DNA from: Paratinospora sagittata
Taxonomy: Eukaryota; Streptophyta; Magnoliopsida; Ranunculales; Menispermaceae
DNA length: 64,000 nucleotides
Direction: 5' to 3'
NCBI GenBank assembly: GCA_035771175.1
Contig: CM069605.1
Span: 21,778,288 to 21,842,287, forward strand
A program made the translations under genes and the position numbers. Below the pieces are notes generated by a model that was not told the origin of the DNA, ran no database searches, and worked only from the letters and a program-made list of their open reading frames with translations. This document shows positions 47,317 through 61,841 of this stretch, piece after piece (positions within the stretch are counted from its first letter, which is position 1; the number at the start of each line of letters is the position of its first letter).

Positions 47317-50300
47317 AGCTAACAATCAAAATAAAAAAATGTGGGAAAGATAAATGGACACAGAGATTTAGAGTGGTACAGTTCTCCTTGAACCTATGTC
47401 CACTACCTAATCACTGCGATCAAGATTTTACAACACACTATTGGCAAGTCAACTTATGGGCGTGACTAGAAGTCGTATACAAAAGCCAACACAAAGGCTT
47501 GGCTCAAAGCCTTACACTAACCAACATAAGGGCTTGGTCAGAAATCCACACACGCTTACCTACACAAGGGTTTGGTTAGATTGCCATATTCTAGCCTACA
47601 CAAGGGTTTGCCTAGAAAGCCACACCATAACCAACTTACGGATGTGGTTACGAGCTATACAATAGTATGGTATATTCCCGATTGACAAACACCTCAAAGA
47701 TAAATCTAGATTACGAATGCTGATGAGAAGTGTTCTACAACACTCTCAACAATATTAAGTTTACAATATTGAATGAATTAACACTACTATTCCAACCACA
47801 ATGATTTAAATGGTGCAATGTGTTGAAATAATTTTTCTCAAATATGCAATCCATTCAAATATATATGATATGAATTCAAGAATCCAATGTGCACACGTAT
47901 CTAGATATTGATTCTAAAAATGATATGTTTAAAGCACAAGAATCAATATATAATGATGATTAAAACTTGACGATTCTAAAAGTGTAAATGATTAAGATCA
48001 AAAATAAAATAAACCAAGTGTTGATTTGTGGAATCGATTCAATATAGTATAACTTTAACACATCAATCGATACAACAAGATATTTATAAAACCACTAAAC
48101 AAGATATTGTGATATGACGATCAAAAAGGGTCTCACAGATACTATTCAAAATGAAATCAATTTTCAAGATATATGAAATTTTGGTCATTAAGCATAAGTG
48201 GAGTAAATTGGTTATCACCTAAGTCAAATTCTATGGTTTTGACCATTTTGATCTTTGGCTCAAGGATGTTAAGCCTTAAATCATGAGCATCCGCTATGAT
48301 ACCGCTTGCTAGCTCAGTATTGTAGTCCAAGAGGGGGGGTAAATTGGACTTGGCAGATTTTTGCGTTACCTTTCGGTTAATATAGATAAACAGATATAGT
48401 GCACAATAAGGTAACATTCAAAATAAAAAAAATGTAGGAAAGATAAATGGATGTTTAGAGTGGTACAGTTCTCCTTGAACCTATGTCCACTATCTAATCA
48501 CTGCGAGCAAGATTTTACAATTCACTATCGGCTAGTCAACTTACGGGCGTGACTAGACGTCGTATACAAAAGCCAGCACAAAAGCTTGGCTCAAAGCCTT
48601 ACACTAACCAACATAAGGGCTTCGTTAGAAAGCCATATTCCAGCCTACACAAGGGCTTGCCTAGAAAGTCACATTATAACCAACTTACGGGTGTGGTTAC
48701 GAGCTATACAATAGTATGGTATATTCCCGATCGAAAAACACGTTAACGATACATCAAGATTACAAATGACGACGAGAAGTGTTTTACAACACTCTCAACA
48801 ATACAATATTGAACGAATTAACACTACTATTCCAACCACAATGATTTAAATAATGCAATGCGTTGAAATAAATTTTCACAAATATGCAATATATTCAAAT
48901 GTATATGATATGAACTCAAGAATCGAATGTGCACACGTATCTAGATATTGATTCTAACAATGATATGTTTAAAGTACAAGAATCAATTTATAATGATGAT
49001 TAAAACTTGACGATTCTAAAAGTGTAAATGATTACCATCAAGAATAAAACAAACCAAGTGTTGATTTATGTAATCGATTTAATATAGTATAACTTTAACA
49101 CATGAATCGATACAACAAGATATTTATGAAACCAGTAAACGAGATACTATGATATGACGATCAAAAAGAGTTTGACAAACACCAATAAAAACGAAATCAA
49201 TTTTCAAGATATATTAAATTTTGGTCAATAAGCATAAATGGAGTAAATAGGTTATCACCTAAGTCAAATTCAATGGTGTTGACCATTTTGATCTTTGGCT
49301 CAAGGATGTTAAGCCTTAAATCATGAGCATCCACTCTGATACCACTTGCTTGTCAAGTATTGCAGTCCAAGAGGGGGGTTAAATTTGGCTTGGCAGATTT
49401 TTGCATTACCTTTCGGTTAATGTAGTTAAACAGATATAATGCACAATAAGGTAACAATAAAAATAAAAAAAATGTAGAAAAGATAAATGGACACAGAGGT
49501 TTAGAATGGTACAGTTCTTCTTGAACCTATGTCCACTACCTAATCATTGCGATCAAGATTTTACAATACACTATTGGCTAGTCAACTTACGAGCGTGACT
49601 AGAAGTCGTATACAAAAGCCAGCACAAAGGCTTCGCTCAAAGCCTTACACTAATGAACATAAGGGCTTGGTTAGAAAGCCACACACGCTTACCTACACAA
49701 GGGCTTGGTTAGAAAGCCATATTCTAGCCTACACAAGGGCTTGCTTAGAAAGGCACACTATAACCAACTTACGGGTGTGGTTACGAGCTATACAATAGTA
49801 TGGTATATTCCCGATTGACAAACACCTCAAAGATAAATCTAGATTACGAATGCTGATGAGAAGTGTTCTACAACACTCTCAACAATATTAAGTTTATAAT
49901 CTTGAATGAATTAACACTACTATTCCAACCACATTGATTTAAATGATGCAATGTGGTGAAATAATTTTTCTCAAATATGCAATCAATTCAAATAGATATG
50001 ATATGAACTCAATTCAAATATAATGATGACTAAAACTTGACGATTCTAAAAGTGTAAATGATTAAGATCAAGAATCAAACAAACCATGTATTGATTTATG
50101 TAATCGATTCAATATTGTAGAACTTTAACACATGAATCGATACAACAAGATATTTATGAAACCACTAAAGAAGCTACTGTGATATGACGATCAAAAAGGG
50201 TTTCACAAACCCTATTCAAAACGAAATCAATTTTCTAGATGTATGAAATTTTGGTCATTAAGCATAAGTGGAGTAAATAGGTTATCACCTAAGTCAAATT

Positions 50301-50944
50301 CTATTGTGTTGACCGTTTTGATCTTTGTCTCAAGGATGTTAAGCCTTAAATCAGGAGCATCCGCTCTGATACCACTTGTTAGCCCAGTATTGTAGTCCAA
50401 GAGGGGGGGAAAATTGGACTTGACAGATTTTTGCGTTACCTTTCGGTTAATATAGTTAAACAGATATAGTGCACAATAAGGTAACAATCAAAATAAAAAA
50501 AACGTAGAAAAGATAAATGGTCAAAGATATTTAAAGTGGTACAATTCTCCGTGAACCTATGTTCACTACCTAATCACTGTGATCAAGATTTTACAATACA
50601 CTATTGGCTAGTCAACTTACGGGCGTGACTAAAAGTCGTATACAAAAGCCAGCACAAAGGCTTGGCTCAAAGCCTTACACTAACCAACATATGGGCTTGG
50701 TTAGAAAGCCACACATGCTTACCTACACAAGGGCTTGGTTAGAAAACCATATTCTAGCCTACACAAGGGCTTGTCTAGAAAGTCAAACAATAACCAACTT
50801 ACGGGTGTGGTTATGAGCTATACAATAGTATGGTATATTCCCGATTGACAAACACGTCAACGATACATCTAGATTACAAATGACGATGAGAAGTGTTCTA
50901 CAACACTCTCAACAATATTAAGCTTACAATATTGAATGAATTAT

Positions 50945-52382
50945 TGAATTGATGCAATTTATGTCTAATTAAGCATGATTAGGGTTGATTATGCTACTAA
51001 TTTGGTGGTTGTGACCATATCATGGGTTAGGCCTACTTGTGATTAAATGACCCAATTTGGGCATGTTTATGCCTAAGAAATTGAAAATTAATATTTTTGA
51101 TTAATTGAATGGTTTATGAATGAGAACTATGCATTAGAGGCCTTAGTCATGTGATTTGAGTTGAATGATGGGATTAGATGAGATTTAGGCCTATTTTCTA
51201 TATGTGGACTGATTTAAGGTTGATGTGTAATGTCTATGTGATTGAGCATAGGAATTGATGTATGGTTGGATATTGATGAATGTTTCAGGACCTTGATTGG
51301 GTTGATTCGGTTTGGTGTCCGTGTGTGGTTAGATACTCTCACGAGGCTTGGTTGTGAGTAGACTTCATTTATGATTATATCTTTTATGTCATCATATCAC
51401 TTATATATATTGTATGTTGAAAGCATGAATTTGTCAGAATGTTTTGAATGATGCATTGATTTGAGAAAACCTTATTACTTTGGTTGGGCCCATGTATCTG
51501 GCTAATAGGGGGACTTAACCTTGTCATAGGAGGGTTTTAAAAAGGAAATATTTTGGGATGAGAACGATACGGCGAAATAGACGTGCACTAGTAACCCCAA
51601 ATTAACATGATTGGGGATGAGAACGGTATGGTGAAATAGACGTGCACTAGTAACCACAATGCATGTAGAATGTGGACCCAAATTAATAAGTTTTTCCTTG
51701 CATCGAACTTATTATAAATGCTTGATATCTATATGTTATGAGCTTTTAATCATGCTACACATTGACATGCATTCATGATATTTATTGATGAATATTGATA
51801 ACATATTTGAATTCTATTCACTGGGCACCGTTGGCTCACCCTCATTTTCCTCTTTTAGGTCCTTCTGTCCTGAATAAGAGCAAAGGAGTAGTCATATCTT
51901 GAAGGCCTTGCCGGCGAGAGAATCCAAGGCCTCGATATGAGTTGAGAGACATTTTGATTGAACTGTGTTTTAAATTATGATGCATTATATTTTGGACTAT
52001 GTAATTATAACACTTACCACATTGTAGTATGGGTGAGTTGGGACTTGTTAAATAGACCATGTGGACATATGATGGTTTTTTTTGTACTCTTAGTTTTGGA
52101 CTTTATGTGTATGTCAATCTTGATGGACTGTAGGGATTATGGTATGATTTTATTTGTGGTTCATTTTTATGGAGTATCTCTTGTCTTAGATGATTAAAAC
52201 GGTTGGTAGTTTTGTTTAGTACCTGTTTATATTATGTCGTTGTTTGGAAAAAGGCTCGTAGGGTCTCAACCCCCTCACGAGGGTTAAGGACTGGTTTGAG
52301 ATGCCTACGCCGGGCGTCCCGCCATGGCATTCCGCACGCCATTCCTAGCGGGGTTGGTGGTCCGGGGAGCGGGGTCGCCACA
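50945..52382 (+). repeat. Tekay-like LTR 3' fragment inside the satellite
   Basis: Holds AATTCTATTCACTGGGCACCGTTGGCTCACC at about 51810 and ends with the GC-rich segment ...GGGGTCGCCACA, a normal LTR terminus. Its left side begins without an LTR start inside the monomer sequence GAATGAATTA. About 410 bp of monomer sequence is missing between the two flanks, so it is not a simple insertion with target duplication. A direct repeat of about 65 bp around TGGGATGAGAACG-TA-GG-GAAATAGACGTGCACTAG occurs at 51556-51650. Confidence 0.85.
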
Positions 52383-55300
52383 ATAAGTAGAGTAAATAGG
52401 TTATCACCTAAGTCACATTCTATGGTGTTGACCATTTTGATCTTTGGCTCAAGGATGTTAAGCCTTAAATCATGAGCATCCGCTCTGATACCACTTCTTA
52501 GCCTAGTATTATAGTCCAAGAGGGGGGGTAAATTGGACTTCGCAGATTTTTGCGTTACCTTTCGGTTAATATAGTTAAACAGATATAGTGCAATATAGGT
52601 AACAATTAAAATAAAAAAATTGGAAAGACAAATGGACACAGAGATTTAGAGTGGTACAGTTCTCCGTGAACCTATTTCCACTACCTAATCACTGCGATCA
52701 AGAATTTACAATACACTATTGGCTAGTCAACTTACGAGCGTGACTAGAAGTCGTATACAAAAGCCAGCACAAAGGCTTGACTCAAAGCCTTACAATAACC
52801 AACATAAGGGCTTGGATAGAGAGCCACACACGCTTACCCACACAAGGTCTTGTTAGAAAGCCATATTCTACCCTACAGAAGAGCTTGCCTAGAAAGTCAC
52901 ACTATAACCAACTTACGTTTGTGGTTACGAGCTATACAATAGTATGGTATATTCCCGATTGATAAAGACGTCAACGGTACATCAAGATTACAAATGACGG
53001 TGACAAGTGTTTCAACAACACTCTCAACAAAATTAAGCTTACAATATTGAATGAATTAACACTACTATTCCAACCACAATGATTTAAATGATACAATGTG
53101 TTGAAATAATTTTTCTCAAATATGCAATCCATTCAAATATATATGATATAAACTCAAGAATCGAATGTGCACAAGCATCTAGATATTGATTCTAACAATG
53201 ATATGTTTAAAACACAAGAATCAATATATAATGATGCCTAAAACTTGACGATTCTAAAATTGTAAATGATTAAGATCAAGAATCAAACAAACCAAGTGTT
53301 GTTTTATGAAATCGATTAAATAGAGTATAACTTTAACACATGAATCGATACAACAAGATATTTATGAAACCACTAAATAAGATACTACGATATGACGATC
53401 AAAAAGGGTTTCACAAACACTATTCAAAACAAAATCAATTTTCAAGATATATGAAATTTTGGTTATTAACCATAAGTGGAGTAAATAGGTTATCACCTAA
53501 GTCACATTCTATGGTGTTGACCATTTGATCTTTGGCACAAGGATGTTTAGCCTTAAATCATGAGCATCTGCTCTGATACCACTTGCTAGCCCAGTGTTGT
53601 AGTCCAAGATGGTGGGTAAATTTGACTTGGCAGATTTTTGCATTACCTTTCGGTTAATATAGTTAAACAGATATAGTGCACAACAGGTAACAGTCAAAAT
53701 AAAAAAATGTAGGAAAGATAAATGGACACAGAGATTTAGAGTGGTAAAGTTCTCCTTTGACCTATGTCCACTACCTAATCACAGCGTTCAAGAATTTACA
53801 ATACACTTTTGGCTAGTCAACTTACGGGCGTGACTAGAAGTCGTATACAAAAGCCAACACAAAGGCTTGGCTAAAAGCCTTACAATAACCAACATAAGGC
53901 TTTGGTTAGAAAGGCAAACGATTACCTACACAAGGGCTTGGTAAGAATGCCATATTCTAGCCTACACAAGGGCTTGCCTAGAAAGTCACACTATAACTAA
54001 CATACGGTTGTGGTTACGAGCTATACAATAGTATGGTATATTCCCGATTGACAAACACGTCAACCATACATTAAGATTACGAATGACGATGAAAAGTCTT
54101 CTACAACACTCTCAACAATATTAAGGTTACCGTATTGAAAGAATTAACACTACTTTTCCAACCACAATGATTTAAATGATACAATGTGTTGAAATAATTT
54201 TTCTCAAATATGCAATCAATTCAAATATATATGATATAAACTCAAGAATCGAATGTCCACAAGCATCTAGATATTGATTCTAACAATGATATGTTTAAAA
54301 CACAAGAATTAATATATAATGATGCCTAAAACTTGACGTTTCTAAAATTGTAAATGATTAAGATCAAGAATCAAACAAACCAAGTGTTGTTTTATGAAAT
54401 CGATTAAATAGAGTATAACTTTAACACATGAATCGATACAACAAGATATTTATGAAACCACTAAATAAGATACTACGATATGACGATCAAAAAGGGTTTC
54501 ACAAACACTATTCAAAACAAAATCAATTTTCAAGATATATGAAATTTTGGTCATTATGCATAAGTGGAGTAAATAGGTTATCACCTAACCAACATAAGGG
54601 CTCGGATAGAAACACGCACGCTTACCTACACAATGGCTTGGTTAGAAAGCCATATTCTAGCCTACACAAGTGCTTGCCTAGAAAGTCACACTATAACCAA
54701 CTTACGGGTGTGGTTACGAGCTATACAATAGTATGGTACATATTCTTGATTGACAAACACGTGAACGACACATTAAGATTACGAATAACGATGAGAAGTG
54801 TTCTACAACACTCTCAACAATATTAAGTTTACAATATTGAATGAATTAACACTACTATTCCAACCAAAATGATTTAAATGATGCAATGTGTTGAAATAAC
54901 TTTTCTCAAATATGCAATCCATTCAAATATATATGAATGAAAGATAAATGGACACAGAGATTTAGAGTGGTACAGTTCTCCTTGAACCTATGTCCACTAC
55001 CTAATCCCTGTGATCAAGATTTTACAATACACAATTGACTAAAGAACTTACGGGCGTGACAAGAAGTCGTATACAAAAGCCAAGCCTTACACTAACGAAC
55101 ATAAGGGCTTGGTGAGAAAGCAACACACGCTTATCTACACAAGGGCTTGGTTAGAAAGCCATATTCTAGCCTACACAAGGGCTTGCCTATAAAGTCACAC
55201 TATAACCAACTTACGGGTGTGGTTACGATCTATACAATAGTATGGTATATTCCCGATTGACAAACACGTCAACGATACATCAAGATTCCGAATGACGATG

Positions 55301-58300
55301 AGAAGTGTTTTACAACACTCTCAACAACATTAAGCATACAATATTGAATGAATTAATACTATTATTCCAACCACAATGATTTAAATGATGCAATGTGTTG
55401 AAATAATTTTTCTAAAATTAGCAATCCATTCAAATATATACGATATGAACTCAAGAATCGAATATGCTCACGTATCTAGATTTTGATTCTAACAATGATT
55501 TGTTTAAAACACAAGAATCAATATATAGTGATGATTAAAACTTGACGATTCTAAAAGTGTAAATGATTAAGATCAAGAATCAAACAAACCAAGCGTTGAT
55601 TGATGTAATCGATTCAATATAGTAAAACTTTAACACATGAATCGGTACAACAAGATATTTATGAGACCACTAAACAAGATACTGTGATATGACGATCAAA
55701 AAGGGTTCTACAAACACTATTCAAAACGAAATCAATTTCCAGGATATATGAAATTTTGGTCATTAATCATAAGTGGAGTAAATTGGTTATCACTTAAATA
55801 ACATTCTTTGGGGTTGACCATTTTGATCTTTGGCTCAAGGATGTTAAGCCTTAAATCATGAGCATCCACTCTGATACCACTTGCTAGCACAGTATTGTTG
55901 TCCAAGATGGGGGGTAAATTCGACTTGGGAGATTTTTACGTTACCTTTCGGTTAATATAGTTAAACAGATATAGTGCACAATGGGAAACAATCAAAATAA
56001 AAAAAATGTAGGAAAGATAAATGGACACAGAGATTTAAAGTGGTACAGTCCTCTTTGAACCTATGTCAACTACTTAATCACTGCGATAAAGAATTTACAA
56101 TACACTATTGGCTAGTCAACTTACGGGTCGTGACCAGAATTCGTATACAAAAGCCAACACAAAGGCTTGGCTCAAAGCTTTACACTAACCAACATAAGGG
56201 ATTGGTGAGAAAGCCACACACGCTTATTTACACAAGGGCTTGGTTAGAAAGCCATATTCTAGCCTACACAAGGGCTTGCCTAGAAAGTCACACTATAACC
56301 AACTTACGGGTGTGGTTACAATTTATACAATAGCATGGTATATTCCCGATTGACAAAGACGTCAACGATACATCAAGATTACGAATGACGATGAGAAGTG
56401 TTCTACAACACTCTCAACAATATTAAGCTTACAATATTGAATGAATTAACACTACTATTCCAACCACAATGAATTAAATGATACAATGTGTTGAAATAAC
56501 TTTTCTCAAGAATCGAATGTGCACAGGTTTCTACATATAGATTCTAACAATGATATGTTTAAAGCACAAGAATCAATATATAATGATGATTAATACTGGA
56601 TGATTCTAAAAGTGTAAATGATTAAGATCAAAAATCAAACAATCCAAGTGTTGATTTATGAAATCGATTCAATATAGTATAACTTTAACACATGAATTGA
56701 TACAACAAGATATTTATGAAACCACTAAACAAGATACTGTAATATGACGATCAAAAAGGGTTTCACAAACACTATTCAAAACGAAATCAATTTTCAAGAT
56801 ATATGAAATTTTGCTCATTAAGCATAAGTGGAGTAAATAGGTTATCACTTAAGTCACATTCTTTGGGGTTGACCATTTTGATCTGTGGCTCATGGAAACC
56901 TTAAATAATGAGCATCCACTCTGATACCACTTGCTAGCCCAGTGTTGTAGTCCAAGATGGAGGGTAAATTCGACTTGGGAGAGTTTTACGTTACCTTTCG
57001 GTTAATATAGTTAAACAGATATAGTGCACAATGGGTAACAATCAAAATAAAAAAATGTGGGAAAGATAAATGGACAAGGAGATTTGGAGTGGTACAGTTC
57101 TCCTTGAACCTATGTCCACTACCTACTCACTGCGATCAAGATTTTACAATACACTATTGGCTTGTCAACTTACGGGCATGACTAGAAGTCATATACAAAA
57201 GCCAGCACAAAGGCTTGACTCAAAGCCTTACACTAACCAACATAAGGGCTTGGTGAAAAAGCCACACACGCTTATCTACACAAGGGCTCGGTTAGAAAGC
57301 CATACTCTAGCCTACACAAGGGCTTGCCTAGAAAGTAACACTATAAGCAACTTACGGCTGTGGTTACGAGCTATACAATAGTATGGTATATTCCTGATTG
57401 ACAAATACGTCAACGATACATCAAGAATACGAATGACGAGGAGAAGTGTTTTACAACACTCTCAAGAATATTAAGCTTACAATATTGAATGAATTAACAC
57501 TACTATTCCAACCACAATGATTTAAATGATGCAATGTGTTGAAATAATTTTTCTGAAATATGCAATCCATTCAAATATATACGATATGAACTCAAGAATC
57601 GAATATGCTCACGTATCTATATATTGATTCTAACAATGACATGTTTAAAGCACAACAATCAATATATAAAGATGATTAAAACTTGACGATTCAAAAAGTG
57701 TAAATGATTAAGATCGAGAATCAAACAAACCAAGTGTTGATTTATGTAATCGATTCAATATAGTATAACTTTAACACATGAATCGATACAATAGGATATT
57801 TTTGAAACTACTAAACAAGATACTGTGATATGACGATCATAAAAGGTTTCACAAACCCTATTCAAAACGAAATCAATTTTAAAGATATATGAAATCTTGG
57901 TCATTAAGCATAAGTGGAGTAAATAGGTTATCACCTAAGTCACATTCTATGGTGTTAACCAATTTGATCTTTGGTTCAAGGATGTTAAGCCAAAAATCAT
58001 GAGCATCCGCTCTGATACCACTTGCTAGCCCAATATTATAGTCCAAGAGGGGGGGTAAATTGGACTTGGGAGATTTTTAGGTTACTTTTCGGTTAATATA
58101 GTTAAACAGATATAGTGCACAATAGGTAACAATAAAAATAAATAAATGTTGGAAAGATAAATGGAAACAGAGATTTAAAGTGGTACAGTTCTCCTTGAAC
58201 CTAGGTACACTACCTAATCACTGCGATCAAGAATTTACAACAGACTATTGGCTAGTCAACTTATGGGCGTGACTGGAAGTCGTGTACAAAAGCCAGGACA

Positions 58301-60670
58301 AAGGCATGGCTCAAACCCCTACACTAACCAACATAAGAGCTTGGTTAGAAAGCCACACATGCTTACCTACACAAGGGATTGGTTAGAAAGCCATATTCTA
58401 GCCTACACAACAGCTTGCCTAGAAAGTCACACTATAACCAACTTACGAGTGTGGTTACTAGCTATACAATAGTATGGTATTTTCCCGATTGACAAACACG
58501 TCAACGATACATCAAGATTACAAATGACGATGAGAAATGTTGTACAACACTCTCAACAATATTAAGCTTACAATATTGAATGAATTAACACAACTATTCC
58601 AACCACAATGAATTAAATGATGCAATGTGTTGAAATAATTTTTCTGAAATATGCAATCCATTCAAATATATACGATATGAACTCAAGAATCGAATATGCG
58701 CACGTATTTAGATATTGATTCTAACAATGATTTGTTTTAAGCACAAGAATCGATATATAATGATGATTAAAACTTGACGATTCTAAAAGTGTAAATGATT
58801 AAGATCAAGAATCAAACAAACCAAGTGTTGATTTATGTAATCGATTCAATATAGTATAACTTTAACACAAGAATCGGTACAACAAGATATTTATGAAACC
58901 AGTAAACAAGATACTATGATATGACGATCAAAAATGGTTTCAAAAACACTTTTCAAAATGAAATCAATTTTTAAGATATATGATATTTTGGTCATTAAGC
59001 ATAGGAGGAGTAAATAGGTTATCACCTAAGTCACATTCTATGGTGTTGACCATTTTGATCTTTGGCTCAAGCATGTTAAGCCAGAAATCATGAGCATCCG
59101 CTCTGATACCACTTGCTATCCCAATATTATAGTCCAAGAGGGGGGGTAAATTGGACTTGGTAGATTTTTACGTTACCTTTCGGTTAATATAGTTAAACAG
59201 AAACAGTGCACAATAGGTAACAATCAAAATAAAAAAATGTAGGAAAGATAAATGGACACAGAGATTTAGATTGGTACAGTTCTCCTTGGACCTATGTCCA
59301 CTACCTAATCACTGCGATCAAGATTTTACAATACACTATTGGCTACTCAACTTACGGGCGTGACTAGAAGTCGTATACAAAAGCTAGCACAAAGGGTTGG
59401 CTCAAAGCCTTACACTAACCAACATAAGGGCTTGGTTAGAAAGCCACACACGCTTACCAACACAAGGGCTTGGTTGGAAAGCCATATTTTAGCCTACACA
59501 AGGGCTTGCCTAGAAAGTCATACTATAACCAACTTACGGGTGTGGTTACGAGCTATAGAATAGTATGGTATATTTCCGATTGACAAACACGTCAACGATA
59601 CGTCAAGATTACGAATGCTGATGAGAAGTGTTCTATAACACTCTCAACAATATTAAGTTTACAATATTGAATGAATTAACACTACTATTCCAACCACAAT
59701 GATTTAAATGATGCAATGTGTAGAAATAACTTTTCTCAAATATCTAATCCATTCAAAAATATATGATATGAACTCAAGAATCGAATGTGCACACGTATCT
59801 AGATATTGATTCTAGCAATGATATGTTTAAAGCACAAGAATCAATATATAATGATGATTAAAACCTGACGATTCTAAAATTGTAAATGATTAAGATCAAG
59901 AATCAAACAAACCACGTGTTCATTTCTGTAATGGATTCAATATAGTATAACTTTAACACATGAATCGAAACCACAAGATATTTATGAAACTACTAAACAA
60001 GATATTGTGATATGACGATCAAAAAGGGTTTAACAATCGCTATTCAAAATGAAATCAATTTTGAAGTTATATGAAATTTTGGTCATTAAGCATAAGTGGA
60101 GTAAATAGGTTATCACTTAAGTCACATTCTATGGTGTTGACCATTTTAATCTTTGGCTCAAGGATGTTAAGTCTTAAATCATGAGCATCCGCTCTGATAC
60201 CACTTGCTAGCCCAGTATTATAGTCCTAGAGGGGGGGTAAATTGGACTTGCAAGATTTTTGACGTTACGTTTCGGTTAATATAGTTAAACAAATATATCT
60301 CACAATAGGTATCAATCAAAATAAAAAAAAATGTAGGAAAGATAAATGGACACAGAGATTTAGTGTGGTAAAGTTCTCCTTGAACCTATGTCCACTACCT
60401 TATCACTGCGATCAAGATTTGACAATACACTGTTGGCTAGTCAACTTACTGGCATGACTAGAAGTCGTATACAAAAGCCAGCACAAAGGCTTGGCTGAAA
60501 GCCTAACACTAATGAACATAAGGGCATGGTTAGAAAGCCACACACGCTTACCTACACAAGGGCTCGGTTAGAAACCCATATTCTAGCCTACACAAGAGCT
60601 TGCCTAAAAAGTCACACTATAACCAACTTACGGGTGTGGTTACGAGCTATACGATAGTATGGTATATTCC
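52383..60670 (-). repeat. Tandem satellite array, second block
   Basis: Continues the array in the same orientation. Anchors at 52724, 53814, (a partial unit at 54.6 kb), 55039, 56113, 57162, 58253, 59344 and 60438. The fourth unit shown is shortened by junctions at about 54588 (CACCTAA joined to CCAACATAAGG) and 54934. Another deletion lies near 56508. The last monomer breaks off at GGTATATTCC, where an LTR begins at 60671. Confidence 0.95.
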
Positions 60671-61841
60671 TGTGACGCCCCGAAAATTATTTCATCTAGC
60701 CCATAACCCAATTACACTTTGCCCAAACTCTATGAGTTGCCTTGATATGTTTGGTGTTTGTTTGATGGTTGTTTAATGTTTGTATAGTTGATGCTTGATA
60801 ATGTATATAAATATGTGTATCATAAATTGTATATGGGTCATGTTAAATTAAAGTATAATGCGTATGTTATTATTTATGCATGGGCCCATTAAACCATGAA
60901 TTGATATGGGTTAGGATTGATTGAATAAAAGGATAAATGAGAATCAAAATTTGGTGTATTAAATGGATTGAACATTTAAAATACATGGAAGCATGAGATT
61001 GGTTAAAGTACATGTGGTTGGTATGGGTAGTATGAGACCAACACATGTGAAGGTTGGTGCATGAAAGTAGACAAGTGTCCCATGCCCACTTCTCTTCTTC
61101 AAGGAAGTGCTAGAATGAGTGGAAGGAATCAAGGAGAGAATCAAGGAGGGAATCAAGGAAGTGCTAGAAAGAGGTGAGTGGAGAGAAAGGAAAAAAAAAT
61201 AAAAGAAAAGAAGAGAAAGGAAAGAAGAAGAGAAATAAAAAGGGAGTTGCAGGAAGAAGATCCCTGCGACGTTTTCATCAAAGAACTGGATCTTTGGGAT
61301 ATATAGTCCTATTGAGCTCAAAATTTGTCAGCAAGTTCGTAGCATATGGTTATTCATTCTGGTCGGTGGAGATCTTGATCAGAGGTTCGTCTAAGAGATC
61401 TAACCTCTCAAACAAAGCTGGTCGGAAAGTCAAGATTTCTCGCGCCGTTTCGCTCAAGCTTCTATATCTCCTTATTCTACCATTGGATGGATATAAAATT
61501 TGGGTATGTAGTGTACAACTGATATTTCTGCATTCTGAACGGTGGAGATCTTGCTTAAGGATTCTTCTGAGAGATCTAACCTCTCAAACAAAGCTGGTCG
61601 GAAAGTCTGGATTTCTCGTGTCGTTTCGTTCAAACTTGTAGATCTCCTCAATCTACCGTTGGATGGATATCAAATTTGGGTATGTAGTTTATAACTGATA
61701 TTTCTGTATTCGGAACGGTGGAGATGTTTATGCGTTAGGTATTTTGTGTGATATAGTCATCTGAGTTTGAGTATTTGCAGCAGGAAAGGAGAAATTATCT
61801 GATTAGAGACTTGTTCATCAAAGATACTTATCTTTTCGGTC
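60671..61841 (+). repeat. Tekay-like LTR, 5' part
   Basis: Starts TGTGACGCCCCGAAAATTATTTC directly after the satellite. A purine-rich leader (61150-61250) and a 176-bp tandem duplication follow. It ends without an LTR terminus, running straight into reverse transcriptase codons at about 61842. It probably was the 5' LTR of the element whose pol follows; the LTR end, primer site, gag and protease are deleted. Confidence 0.72.
61364..61715 (+). repeat. 176-bp tandem duplication in the LTR
   Basis: CGGTGGAGATCTTG occurs at 61364 and 61540, and CGGTGGAGATG at 61716. The two 176-base units share GAGATCTAACCTCTCAAACAAAGCTGGTCGG and the TTGGATGGATAT area with scattered differences. Confidence 0.9.

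Larger units (their letters stand above)
35435..50944 (-). repeat. Tandem satellite array, first block, ~1,092-bp monomer
   Basis: About 15 monomers in one orientation. Using TAGTCAACTTACGGG as the anchor, copies fall at 35573, 36665, 37940, 39034, 40126, 41219, 42313, 43408, 44501, (one lacking the anchor near 45.1 kb), 46218, 47446, 48533, 49579 and 50609. Typical spacing is 1,087-1,095 bp; exceptions are explained by internal duplications or deletions. Assigned to the minus strand because there each unit reads in retrotransposon order: promoter-like block, C-rich tract, LTR-like end GGGCTAGCA, Met-tRNA primer site, leader. No protein is credibly encoded. Confidence 0.96.

Noticed and set aside
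33063..52382. Idea that the LTR pieces at 33063-35434 and 50945-52382 are two halves of one LTR split by the array
   Set aside because: The second piece begins upstream of where the first ends when both are compared by layout, so they overlap by several hundred bases, and their sequences belong to different subfamilies.
35435..60670. Regular repeats with spacing, considered as a CRISPR-like array
   Set aside because: The unit is about 1.1 kb, the whole unit is repeated with no unique spacers, and the context is a plant genome.
61174..61641. 155-codon plus-strand frame after the LTR start at 60671
   Set aside because: Starts in a Lys-coding GA-rich leader and then translates a tandem duplication of LTR DNA; no protein motif.
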